Source: Pseudomonas laurylsulfatiphila
Lineage (GTDB): Bacteria; Pseudomonadota; Gammaproteobacteria; Pseudomonadales; Pseudomonadaceae
DNA: 64,000 bases
Direction of reading: 5' to 3'
Assembly: GCF_002934665.1 (NCBI RefSeq)
Contig: NZ_NIRS01000005.1
Location: forward strand, 710,917 to 774,916
Shown here: in pieces, positions 41,284 to 48,749 of the stretch
Layout: every line of letters starts with the position of its first letter
Position numbering within the stretch: the stretch's first letter is position 1
The notes under the pieces: generated by a model
Told to the model about the DNA's origin: nothing
What the model saw: only the letters and a program-made list of their open reading frames with translations
Database searches by the model: none
Made by a program: the position numbers and the translations under genes

Positions 41284-42513
41284 ATGCTCAATGGCCTGTG
41301 GCTTGGCTTCTTCATCGTGGCAGCCGTTTCGGCGCTGGCGCAGTGGCTGATTGGTGGCAACGCCGGGATATTCGCGGCGATGGTGGAGAGCATTTTTGCC
41401 ATGGCCAAGCTGTCGGTCGAGGTCATGGTGCTGCTGTTCGGCACCCTCACCCTCTGGCTGGGTTTTCTGCGCATTGCCGAGAAGGCCGGCATCGTCGAAT
41501 GGTTGGCCAGGGCCTTGGGACCATTGTTTTTGCGCCTGATGCCTGAAGTCCCGCCGGGTCATCCGGCCATCGGCCTGATCACCCTGAACTTCGCCGCCAA
41601 CGGCCTCGGTCTGGACAACGCCGCCACGCCTATCGGCCTCAAGGCCATGAAAGCGCTGCAAGAACTCAACCCCAGCGCTACCGTCGCCAGCAACGCACAG
41701 ATCCTGTTCCTGGTGCTCAACGCCTCTTCGCTGACGCTGCTGCCGGTGACGATCTTCATGTATCGCGCCCAGCAAGGCGCGCCTGACCCGACGCTGGTGT
41801 TCCTGCCGATCCTGCTGGCGACCAGTTGCTCGACCATTGTCGGCTTCCTGGCGGTGGCGTTCATGCAGCGCCTGCGCATCTGGGACCCGGTGGTGCTGGC
41901 CTACCTGATCCCCGGCGCCCTCGCCCTCGGTGGTTTCATGGCGTTGCTGGCGACCCTTTCGGCGACCGCGCTGGCCGGCTTGTCATCGATCCTCGGCAAC
42001 CTGACGCTGTTTGGCCTGATCATGCTGTTCCTGCTGATCGGCGCGCTGCGCAAAGTGAAGGTGTACGAGGCCTTCGTTGAAGGTGCCAAGGAGGGTTTCG
42101 ACGTCGCCAAGAACCTGCTGCCTTATCTGGTGGCGATGCTCTGCGCGGTAGGTGTCCTGCGGGCCTCCGGGGCGCTGGACTTCGGCCTGGACGGGATTCG
42201 TCATCTGGTGGCGTGGGCCGGTTGGGACACGCGTTTCGTCGATGCGCTGCCGACGGCGATGGTCAAACCCTTCTCGGGTAGCGCCGCCCGGGCGATGCTG
42301 ATTGAAACCATGAAGACCTCGGGCGTGGACAGCTTCCCGGCGCTGGTCGCGGCGACAATCCAGGGCAGTACCGAAACGACGTTCTATGTGCTGGCGGTGT
42401 ACTTCGGTGCCGTGGGCATCCAGCGCGCACGCCATGCGGTTGGCTGCGCATTGCTGGCGGAGCTTGCCGGGGTGCTGGGTGCAATCGGCGTTTGCTACTG
42501 GTTCTTTGGTTGA
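41284..42513 (+). CDS. Nucleoside-recognition-domain membrane protein (SpmA/SpmB-like fusion)
   Basis: A 409-residue inner-membrane protein with about ten helices. The N-terminal half resembles SpmA (LWLGFLRIAEKAGIVEWLARALGPL; TLNFAANGLGLDNAATPIGLKAM) and the C-terminal half SpmB (LLPYLVAMLCAVGVLRASGAL; VKPFSGSAARAMLIETM; TIQGSTETTFYVLAVYFG). The Gate/nucleoside recognition fold is shared with concentrative nucleoside transporters, but the substrate is unknown. PA5478 by order. Its 3' end overlaps the convergent peptidase gene by 19 bases. Confidence 0.85.
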   Translation: MLNGLWLGFFIVAAVSALAQWLIGGNAGIFAAMVESIFAMAKLSVEVMVLLFGTLTLWLGFLRIAEKAGIVEWLARALGPLFLRLMPEVPPGHPAIGLITLNFAANGLGLDNAATPIGLKAMKALQELNPSATVASNAQILFLVLNASSLTLLPVTIFMYRAQQGAPDPTLVFLPILLATSCSTIVGFLAVAFMQRLRIWDPVVLAYLIPGALALGGFMALLATLSATALAGLSSILGNLTLFGLIMLFLLIGALRKVKVYEAFVEGAKEGFDVAKNLLPYLVAMLCAVGVLRASGALDFGLDGIRHLVAWAGWDTRFVDALPTAMVKPFSGSAARAMLIETMKTSGVDSFPALVAATIQGSTETTFYVLAVYFGAVGIQRARHAVGCALLAELAGVLGAIGVCYWFFG

Positions 42514-43592
42514 TCGGCGCCGTCAGCCAGCGCCTTGAGCGCGGCCTTGCGCTCTTCCGTCGGCAAGCCACCGAGCTTTTCCACGGCGGCATAGAACCTG
42601 GGCCAATCGCCATCCACCTGATGGAACAGCGCATCAAATGCCGGTACCCACTGGTCGTACAGGCCAAACGGCAATAGCCGGGCATTGTTCATGGGGGCAT
42701 GGACCCAGGCGTCGTAGCGTTTGTCTCCCGCCCACTGACTGTCGCGCAGTTGCCGGTATTCGCTGCGCAAGCGCTCGAACTCGACCGCCTTGCGCTGGCG
42801 CATCTGTTCGGTTGGCAACGGCAAGGCGTAGAGCTTTTCCAGCCGGGCGCGGGTTTCCAGCACCAACTCCGTGAACTGGTCGCGCTGACGCGCCTGAGCA
42901 TTGTTGTCCGGTGGCAGGTGGCGATAGGCACGCCATTGGCGAGTACCTTCCTGCTCGACGAAGGTGGCAAAGGATTCGTTGAACTCAGTGTCGTCCTTCA
43001 CATAGACGCGCTGATGGGCCAGCTCGTGAAAAATCAGCGTGGCCAGTCGCTCATCTCCCCAGCCCATCATCGAACTGATGATCGGGTCGTTGAACCAGCC
43101 GAGTGTCGAATAGGCCTCGACGCCGCCAATCGACACATCCATGCCCTGCAAGCGTTGCAAGGCTGCTTCGCCGCGCGCTGCGCTCTGACTGTAGTACCCG
43201 CGGTAGGCCACGCAGCCGGCGATGGGAAAGCAGTGGTTTACAGGCTTGAGGGAAAATTCCGGCGTGACGAAGACATTCCAGACGACGAAGGGACGGCCAA
43301 TGTCCGCGTACAAGCGGTAACTTTGGTTATCCGGCAAGTGCAATTGCTGGCTGGCGAACGTTCGGGCCTTTTGTGATTGCTCCAGGTGTATACGCAGTTT
43401 TTGGTCGCGCGCCGGGTCGGCAATCACACTGGAAACCGGCTCCCTGGCCCGCAGCAACTGCAGTTGGCCGCTGGCCAGTTGGCTGTAATAGCTGATGCTG
43501 GTGCAACCGTTGAGCAACAAAAACAACACGCCCGGAAACAAAACGCGAAAAACGCGATCAAGTAACCCAAGGCTAGGAAGCGGCCTGAACAC
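42495..43592 (-). CDS. Lipoprotein aminopeptidase-like metalloprotein (COG4324)
   Basis: A 365-residue protein with a signal peptide and a lipobox (LLLNGC, Cys near residue 30), so attached to a membrane on the periplasmic side. A zinc-type HExxH motif is present (TLIFHELAHQRVYVKDD), followed by an ESFATFVEQEG stretch supplying a likely third ligand, as in gluzincins. COG4324 is annotated predicted aminopeptidase, but the substrate is not established. Convergent with, and overlapping, the preceding membrane-protein gene. The remaining sequence is helical and Arg/Gln-rich. Confidence 0.85.
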   Translation of the reverse strand: MFRPLPSLGLLDRVFRVLFPGVLFLLLNGCTSISYYSQLASGQLQLLRAREPVSSVIADPARDQKLRIHLEQSQKARTFASQQLHLPDNQSYRLYADIGRPFVVWNVFVTPEFSLKPVNHCFPIAGCVAYRGYYSQSAARGEAALQRLQGMDVSIGGVEAYSTLGWFNDPIISSMMGWGDERLATLIFHELAHQRVYVKDDTEFNESFATFVEQEGTRQWRAYRHLPPDNNAQARQRDQFTELVLETRARLEKLYALPLPTEQMRQRKAVEFERLRSEYRQLRDSQWAGDKRYDAWVHAPMNNARLLPFGLYDQWVPAFDALFHQVDGDWPRFYAAVEKLGGLPTEERKAALKALADGADQPKNQ

Positions 43593-43651
43593 AATAATTC
43601 TTCCTTGGAGAGTCTTCCCGCAAGACTATCCCGCCTGACTGGAGCTCCGCT

Positions 43652-44074
43652 ATGCGCACGATGATACTGACAGGAAGTCTGCTGTTGCTGGCCGGCTGTG
43701 CCGGATTCGGAATACCCCGCCATGATCCTGCGCAAGCCTGGATCGACCTGGACTCGAAACAAGAAGATACGGCGTTGCAGGCACTGGAGGTCGATGACAA
43801 GGCCACCGACGACAAGCGGTACTTCGAGGTTCAGCCCGGTAGCCATGAATTGACAGTCCGCTACCAGTTTCCGGTGCAGCCCACCAACATCGGCCCCGAC
43901 GCCGAGCCGTTGTGGCGCGATTGTCAGTTGAACGTGAAATTCAAGGATTTCAACGCCGGCGAACGTTATCAACTGCAAGCGGGGAACATCGGTTTTCGGC
44001 CGTGGGCCAAGCTCTATGATCAGCAGCGAAAAGTGATCGGCCAGGGCACCCCTGCGGGCTGTCAACGAACCTGA
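43652..44074 (+). CDS. Small lipoprotein, tandem copy 1
   Basis: A 140-residue lipoprotein: signal peptide with lipobox LLAGC (Cys near residue 16), then a beta-rich domain with RYFEVQPGSHELTVRYQFPV and WRDCQLNVKFKDFNAGERYQLQAG. The same landmarks occur in the next gene (RYFEVMPGSHELIVRF, FEAGQRYVLEG), so the two are diverged tandem duplicates. The PGSHEL region resembles PEGA-like/lipocalin-like surface beta folds, but no function is assigned. Divergent from the peptidase gene across 59 bases. Confidence 0.75.
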   Translation: MRTMILTGSLLLLAGCAGFGIPRHDPAQAWIDLDSKQEDTALQALEVDDKATDDKRYFEVQPGSHELTVRYQFPVQPTNIGPDAEPLWRDCQLNVKFKDFNAGERYQLQAGNIGFRPWAKLYDQQRKVIGQGTPAGCQRT

Positions 44075-44114
44075 TCGGCGTTATGCTGGATGCATATCCC
44101 CTGGGACATCCATC

Positions 44115-44534
44115 ATGCGCAGGTTGATGCTGTTACTCGCCGTCGGTGTCGTCGCGGGCTGTCAAAGCCCGATGCCGACACCTGATCCAAAAATGGCCTG
44201 GGTTGATTTTTCGACGCCCTTCCCTAACGACAAGTTATTGATGGCCGAACGCCTGGACAAACAACGATTGAGCGATGGGCGTTATTTTGAAGTGATGCCC
44301 GGCAGCCACGAACTGATCGTGCGCTTCGACTTTGAAGTCCCCGGCGGCGGATTGGGCATGATGAGCGGTCCCTCTGAACGACTGTGCTATCTGACCATCC
44401 GTTACGATCATTTCGAAGCCGGTCAGCGTTATGTGCTCGAAGGCCGCTCCATTGCACTTACCCCCGGCGCCCGGCTGTACAACGCCAAGCGCGAGATCGT
44501 CGCTGAAGACGTCGAAGCCTACTGCCTGATGTGA
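44115..44534 (+). CDS. Small lipoprotein, tandem copy 2
   Basis: A 139-residue paralogue of the preceding gene: lipobox VVAGC (Cys near residue 16), AWVDF near residue 29, RYFEVMPGSHELIVRFDFE, CYLTIRYDHFEAGQRYVLEG, ALTPGARLYNAKREIVAE. Spaced 40 bases after copy 1, so likely one transcript. Overall identity to copy 1 is low except around RYFEV-PGSHEL, implying an old duplication. Convergent with DUF1161 gene 44539-44772. Confidence 0.75.
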   Translation: MRRLMLLLAVGVVAGCQSPMPTPDPKMAWVDFSTPFPNDKLLMAERLDKQRLSDGRYFEVMPGSHELIVRFDFEVPGGGLGMMSGPSERLCYLTIRYDHFEAGQRYVLEGRSIALTPGARLYNAKREIVAEDVEAYCLM

Positions 44535-44538
44535 GATG

Positions 44539-44772
44539 TCAGCGGTCGTTCTTCTGGTAGATGATTTTTTTGGTGCCGTTTTCGCACGAGCCCACGACCA
44601 TGTTCTGGTCGTGCACTTCGTCGTTGGTGACGATTTCAAGCGTGTAGGAAGTGACGCCACTGGCCTGGATCTTGGCTTCGATCTCGGCCTTGAGCTCTTC
44701 GCAGGGTTTCGGTGCTGCGAGGGCCGACGTGGCCAGTGCGCAACAGATAACCGCCAGGGCAAAACGTTTCAT
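44539..44772 (-). CDS. DUF1161 small exported protein, copy 1
   Basis: A 77-residue periplasmic protein: signal peptide ending ATSALAAP, then the DUF1161 core PKPCEELKAEIEAKIQASGVTSYTLEIV and VGSCENGTKKIIYQK. Two cysteines likely form a disulfide. Function unknown. A paralogue lies at 46693-46917. GAGGAG-like AAAGGAGC precedes the start on the minus strand. Confidence 0.85.
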   Translation of the reverse strand: MKRFALAVICCALATSALAAPKPCEELKAEIEAKIQASGVTSYTLEIVTNDEVHDQNMVVGSCENGTKKIIYQKNDR

Positions 44773-44869
44773 GGTTGAAGCTCCTTTGAGGCAGCACGCC
44801 TATTCACAGGTTTTCGCTGCTGTCATTTATTCGACCATATTATTAGCGGGCAAATCTGTCACGACGCAA

Positions 44870-44937
44870 AAAAGATCGCAGTCTTGGGCACCTCTTGCCG
44901 AATGATCCCGGCAGGTTGCGCAAGGCTGCGATCTTTT
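44870..44937. terminator. 12-bp inverted repeat after osmC, recurrent element
   Basis: AAAAGATCGCAG (44870-44881) and CTGCGATCTTTT (44926-44937) with an inner TGCCG/CGGCA stem (44896-44913). T-runs end both strands, so it can terminate osmC (minus strand). The AGATCGCAGCC arm is one I recognise as widely repeated between genes in the fluorescens group. Confidence 0.65.
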
Positions 44938-44952
44938 CGTTTCAATGAAGAT

Positions 44953-45384
44953 CTAGCTGACCAATGTTGCCTCCAGGCTGATCTTGGCATTCAGCACTTT
45001 GGACACCGGGCAGCCCTCTTTGGCCTTGTTGCTGAGTTCTTCGAACTGCGCTTGGCTTGCCCCCGGGATTTTCGCCTTCAGAATCAATTTCACTGCGGTG
45101 ATCGCAAAGCCGCCGTCCACTTGATCCAGAGTGACTTCTGCCTGGGTATCGATGCTATCGGCCTTCAGGCCGGCGTCACCGAGAATCATGGAGAACGCCA
45201 TGGAGAAACAGCCGGCGTGGGCAGCGCCGATCAACTCTTCCGGGTTGGTTCCCCGGCCGCCTTCGAAGCGCGCCTTGAAGCCGTAGGGGGCTTCCCGGAG
45301 CACGCCGGTTTCTGTGGAAATCGAGCCAATGCCGGTTTTCAGATCACCTTCCCAATGGGCCGATGCTTTCTTGACGATAGCCAT
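44953..45384 (-). CDS. osmC: OsmC family peroxidase
   Basis: A 143-residue cytosolic thiol peroxidase reducing organic hydroperoxides. The two catalytic cysteines are present: Cys59 in IGAAHAGCFSMA and Cys125 in KAKEGCPVSKV; conserved Arg in the N-terminal GGRGTNPEEL loop. Length and FSMAFS segment point to the OsmC rather than Ohr branch. The minus-strand start has AGGAGA a few bases upstream. Probable general-stress gene. Confidence 0.92.
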   Translation of the reverse strand: MAIVKKASAHWEGDLKTGIGSISTETGVLREAPYGFKARFEGGRGTNPEELIGAAHAGCFSMAFSMILGDAGLKADSIDTQAEVTLDQVDGGFAITAVKLILKAKIPGASQAQFEELSNKAKEGCPVSKVLNAKISLEATLVS

Positions 45385-45623
45385 GCCAGTCTCCTAAAGG
45401 TCGGCGCGAAAGGTCGCGCCTGCGGGGTTTTCGGTTGCCAGGGTTGTGAGGATAGACGAAGGGGCAAAGTTCACTTCGTCCGATCAATCTGCTTTTTTCG
45501 CGGGATTTTTTACCTGGCTATTGAAACTCGGGTATATGCCCACATTGCATGAACACGCTTTTGGATTCGGCAGGTTTGCGTTCGCAAGAACAAACCTGCG
45601 CCCTCAATTGGAGAAGCAGGTTT

Positions 45624-46625
45624 ATGAAACGACTGTCCGATATCAAGTTCTCGACCCTCGATCTGGTGCCGGTGCGCGAGAACGGCAGCGCGGCCCAGTC
45701 GCTGCGCAACTCGCTGGACCTGGCGCAGCATGTCGAGAAGTTCGGTTACAACCGCTTCTGGGTGGCAGAGCACCACAACATGGACGGCATCGCCAGTTCC
45801 GCGACCTCGGTACTGCTCGGTTATCTGGCCGGTGGCACGTCGACCATTCGAGTCGGCTCAGGCGGGGTGATGTTGCCCAACCACGCACCCTTGGTGATTG
45901 CCGAGCAGTTCGGCACTCTGGAAAGCCTTTATCCGGGCCGGATTGATCTGGGCCTGGGGCGCGCGCCCGGTTCCGACCAGATGACCGCGCGTGCGTTGCG
46001 CCGCGAGCGCTCCGGCAGCGCCGACGACTTCCCGGAAGATGTGGCGGAACTGGTGCGCTACCTCGGGCCACGTACCCCGGATCAACGGATCATCGCCATG
46101 CCGGGAACCGGGACCAATGTGCCGGTCTGGTTGTTGGGATCGAGCCTGTTCAGTGCACAACTGGCCGGTGAACGCGGTTTGCCTTATGCCTTCGCTTCGC
46201 ATTTCGCGCCGCGCTACATGCATGAAGCGATTCGGGTCTACCGCAATCACTTCAAGCCCTCAGCCGTTTTGGACAAACCTTACGTAATGCTCGGCGTGCC
46301 CTTGGTGGCGGCCGATACGGACGAGCAGGCCGATTACCTGGCGACTTCGGTGTTCCAGCGGATTCTCGCCCTGATGCGCGGCCAAAGCCTGGTACAGCGT
46401 CCGCCGGTGAAGACCATGGACGGCCTGTGGCTGCCCCATGAGAAAGAGGCCGTGCACGATTTTCTTGGGTTGGCCATGATTGGCAGCCCACAGAAAATCC
46501 GCGCCAAACTCGAGGTCTTGATCGAACAGACCCAGGCTGACGAGCTGATTTTCACCTGTGACCTGTATGAGCATTCGGATCGCGTGCATTCCTACGAGCT
46601 GCTGGCGCAGGTCATGCGCGGCTGA
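45624..46625 (+). CDS. LLM-class flavin-dependent oxidoreductase (luciferase-like)
   Basis: A 333-residue cytosolic enzyme of the bacterial luciferase fold, using FMN/F420-type flavin. Family segments: STLDLVPVRENGSAAQSL, GYNRFWVAEHHNMDGIASS (the AEHH motif), GSGGVMLPNHAPLVIAEQFGTLESLYPGRIDLGLGRAPG. MsnO8/YhbW-like group; substrate unknown. ATG 45624 follows GGAG by 10 bases; the 25 extra codons upstream lack support. A strong terminator follows. Confidence 0.9.
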   Translation: MKRLSDIKFSTLDLVPVRENGSAAQSLRNSLDLAQHVEKFGYNRFWVAEHHNMDGIASSATSVLLGYLAGGTSTIRVGSGGVMLPNHAPLVIAEQFGTLESLYPGRIDLGLGRAPGSDQMTARALRRERSGSADDFPEDVAELVRYLGPRTPDQRIIAMPGTGTNVPVWLLGSSLFSAQLAGERGLPYAFASHFAPRYMHEAIRVYRNHFKPSAVLDKPYVMLGVPLVAADTDEQADYLATSVFQRILALMRGQSLVQRPPVKTMDGLWLPHEKEAVHDFLGLAMIGSPQKIRAKLEVLIEQTQADELIFTCDLYEHSDRVHSYELLAQVMRG

Positions 46626-46643
46626 TCTCAAACGACAGGCATG

Positions 46644-46675
46644 AAAAAGCCGGCGCCAGGGCGTCGGCTTTTTCT
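46644..46675 (+). terminator. Intrinsic terminator after the flavin oxidoreductase gene
   Basis: AAAAAGCCGGCGC (46644-46656), CAGG, GCGTCGGCTTTTT (46661-46673): 13-bp stem with one G-T pair and T-run. The A-run on the other side also allows termination of the opposing DUF1161 transcript. Confidence 0.88.
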
Positions 46676-46692
46676 TTCAGGCGAGGATTGGC

Positions 46693-46917
46693 CTACTTTT
46701 TGTAGACGATCACTTTGGCGCCCTTTTCGCATTTACCAACAACTTTTCCGCCGGCAGCGCTACCTTTATCGACAATCTCCAGCGAATAACCGGAAACGCC
46801 CTTGGCATCAAGTTTCGCTGCGATTTCGGCTTTCAGCTCTTCGCATGGCTTGCCACCATCCGCCAATGCGGTCCCCGCAAGGCTCAACAAACCTACCGCC
46901 AACATAAACTTCTTCAT
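46693..46917 (-). CDS. DUF1161 small exported protein, copy 2
   Basis: A 74-residue paralogue of 44539-44772: signal peptide MKKFMLAVGLLSLAGTALAD, then GKPCEELKAEIAAKLDAKGVSGYSLEIVDKG and GKCEKGAKVIVYKK with the same two cysteines. I take ATG 46917 (MKKFMLA...), three codons after the first possible ATG, because the Lys-Lys start matches signal peptides. Function unknown. Confidence 0.85.
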   Translation of the reverse strand: MKKFMLAVGLLSLAGTALADGGKPCEELKAEIAAKLDAKGVSGYSLEIVDKGSAAGGKVVGKCEKGAKVIVYKK

Positions 46918-47038
46918 CGGTTGCATTCCCTGGTCGGATCATAGGGGTAACCAGCCGTCAGCCGGACGCACTCATGCAGCGCTTTGCCATTCCCTATGGC
47001 ATTCGGCCGGCGTGCAAGTTCAGAAGACTAGCCCAAAG

Positions 47039-47254
47039 TCAGCTGCTGGCAATCCGGAATCCGACTTTCAGGGTCACCTGAAAGTGCGCAGCCTTGCCGT
47101 CCCTGATGTGCCCACGGGTCTCGGTGACTTCAAACCATTCCATGTACTTGATGCTTTTGCTGGCTTCGGTCAGTGCGTTGTTGATCGCATCTTCGATACT
47201 GCTGGTGGACGAGCCGACCAGCTCGACTTTCTTGTAGGTGTGATGGTCAGACAT
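47039..47254 (-). CDS. Dodecin flavin-binding protein
   Basis: A 71-residue protein that assembles into a dodecameric sphere storing or buffering flavins or CoA-type ligands. It has the family's YKKVELVGSSTSSIEDAINNAL, then EWFEVTETRGHIRDG (the Trp that stacks on the isoalloxazine ring is in MEWFEV) and the VTLKVGFRI strand. GGAGAACGCC provides the ribosome site on the minus strand. Nearest neighbours are DUF1161 and DUF883 genes. Confidence 0.93.
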   Translation of the reverse strand: MSDHHTYKKVELVGSSTSSIEDAINNALTEASKSIKYMEWFEVTETRGHIRDGKAAHFQVTLKVGFRIASS

Positions 47255-47411
47255 GGCGTTCTCCTTGGCGTGTGAATTACAGCCTAGCAGTGATTTTTCC
47301 TATTTCTTCTGTTGGCCGTTCTGAGAGTGAAGTTCAGATTTTCTGCACTTTCTCGAACCCCTGAAGTCCCAACCAACACACGCCACTCATCACCAATGCA
47401 GGAGAGCCACC

Positions 47412-47735
47412 ATGGCCAACACCTCGTTACGCAAAGCCTCATTGCAAAGCATGGAAGCCGAGATCGAGAGTCTGCTCAAGTCTTTGGAAAACCTGAAGGA
47501 CGACGCCTCGGACGAGTCGCGTAAGACCCTCAAGACCCTGAAAAGCAACGCCGAGAATGCCTTGAAGCACTCGCGGCACCTGCTGGCCGACGCCTATGAA
47601 GAGGTCAAGGTCAAAACCCGCGAAACCGGGATTGCCACCCGGGACTACGCCCAGGAGCACCCTTGGACTACAGCCGGTGTCGCCGTGGGTGCATTGGGCC
47701 TGCTGGCCGCTTATCTGTTGTGCAAGCGTGATTAA
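47412..47735 (+). CDS. DUF883 (ElaB/YqjD-type) ribosome/membrane-associated protein
   Basis: A 107-residue protein: an amphipathic coiled-coil N-terminal region (EAEIESLLKSLENLKDDASDESRKTLKTLKSNAENAL), then the HPWTTAGVAVGALGLLAAYLLCKRD membrane anchor at the C-terminus. This layout matches the YqjD/ElaB/YgaM family, inner-membrane proteins that in E. coli bind stationary-phase ribosomes. A CAGGAG site lies before ATG 47412. Its TAA stop overlaps the trpI stop on the other strand. Confidence 0.88.
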   Translation: MANTSLRKASLQSMEAEIESLLKSLENLKDDASDESRKTLKTLKSNAENALKHSRHLLADAYEEVKVKTRETGIATRDYAQEHPWTTAGVAVGALGLLAAYLLCKRD

Positions 47736-48625
47736 TCCGCCCGGTGCAGCTCGTTTTTCAGCCACTGCGCCAGTTGCCGGGCGCGCCCGTCCGCGGCGCG
47801 CTTGGGTAACCACAACGCCAGTTGTGCCGGGGTTTCACTGAAGCCCCATGGCGCAACCAGGCGGCCGGCCTTCAAGTCCTCCGTCACCAAGGGTTCGGGG
47901 GCAATCGCCACGCCCAGGCCCGCGACGGCGGCTTCCAGCAAATAATACAAATGTTCAAATCCCTGGCCGTACTTCAACGCCCTGACGTCGAGGCCGCATT
48001 GTTGCGCCCAGTTTGGCCAGGCTTGCGGGCGTGAGGTGGTGTGCAGCAAGGGTTCGTTCAGCAGTGCGCTTTCCGGCGCTTGCTTGAGCCGCTCATAGCC
48101 AGCGAACCGGGGACTCATGACCGGGCCGATACGTTCGCTGGCCAGCTCGAAAACCTGCATGTCCGCCGGCCAGGGTGGCTCGGCAAAGACCAGCAAGGCA
48201 TCCAGTCCCGGTCTTCGCGGATCGAGATCGCCTTCTCCGGCCGACAGGTGCAGGCGCAGGTCCGGCAGGTCGGCATTGAGTCTCCCCAGTCGCGGGATAA
48301 ACCAGCGCGCCAGCAGGCTTCCCGAGCAACCGAGCACGAATGGGGCGTCGGCCATGCTTTGTGTGAGTTCCGTGCAGACGCTGCGCAGGTGCTCGAAGGC
48401 TTCGCTGCTGGCGTCACGCAGGCGTAAGCCGGCATCTGTGAGTTTCAGGCCGCGACCTTCCTTGATGAACAGGCTGACGCCGAGGTGTTCTTCAAGCACC
48501 TTGAGCTGCCGGCTGACCGCCCCATGGGTGACATGCAGTTGCTCGGCCGCCTGACTGACGCTGTTCAAGCGGGCAGTGGCTTCGAAGGCGCGAAGCGCAT
48601 TCAGCGGAGGAAGGTCATGGCTCAT
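47732..48625 (-). CDS. trpI: LysR-type regulator TrpI
   Basis: A 297-residue LysR activator of trpBA that responds to indole-3-glycerol phosphate in Pseudomonas. N-terminal helix-turn-helix (LNALRAFEATARLNSVSQAAEQLHVTHGAVSRQLKVLEEHLG), then a periplasmic-binding-protein-like effector domain. Its divergent arrangement with trpB (124-base gap) is the standard one in the genus. The C-terminal stop TAA (complement of TTA at 47732-47734) overlaps the DUF883 stop. Confidence 0.93.
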   Translation of the reverse strand: MSHDLPPLNALRAFEATARLNSVSQAAEQLHVTHGAVSRQLKVLEEHLGVSLFIKEGRGLKLTDAGLRLRDASSEAFEHLRSVCTELTQSMADAPFVLGCSGSLLARWFIPRLGRLNADLPDLRLHLSAGEGDLDPRRPGLDALLVFAEPPWPADMQVFELASERIGPVMSPRFAGYERLKQAPESALLNEPLLHTTSRPQAWPNWAQQCGLDVRALKYGQGFEHLYYLLEAAVAGLGVAIAPEPLVTEDLKAGRLVAPWGFSETPAQLALWLPKRAADGRARQLAQWLKNELHRAD

Positions 48626-48749
48626 GGGATCTGTGAGTTTTCCTGACAGGTTGTGGCGATCTTATCGGTTTTCAGGCCGGGACGTCAGGGGTAGAGTGAA
48701 GCCCACTATCTCTTTATGCATCACTTCACGCATTCAACTGGAGCGCCAA
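48626..48749. promoter_or_regulatory. trpI-trpB divergent control region
   Basis: The 124 bases between the divergent starts must contain the TrpI operators (two sites in P. aeruginosa) and both promoters. I cannot assign boxes with confidence; the segment ACTATCTCTTTATGCATC (48703-48721) is the best -10/operator candidate. Confidence 0.5.

Noticed and set aside
39736..41775. 679-codon open frame antisense to gltP and beyond
   Set aside because: Spans two real genes and the REP doublet with an Asp/His/Gln-rich translation; no plausible domain.
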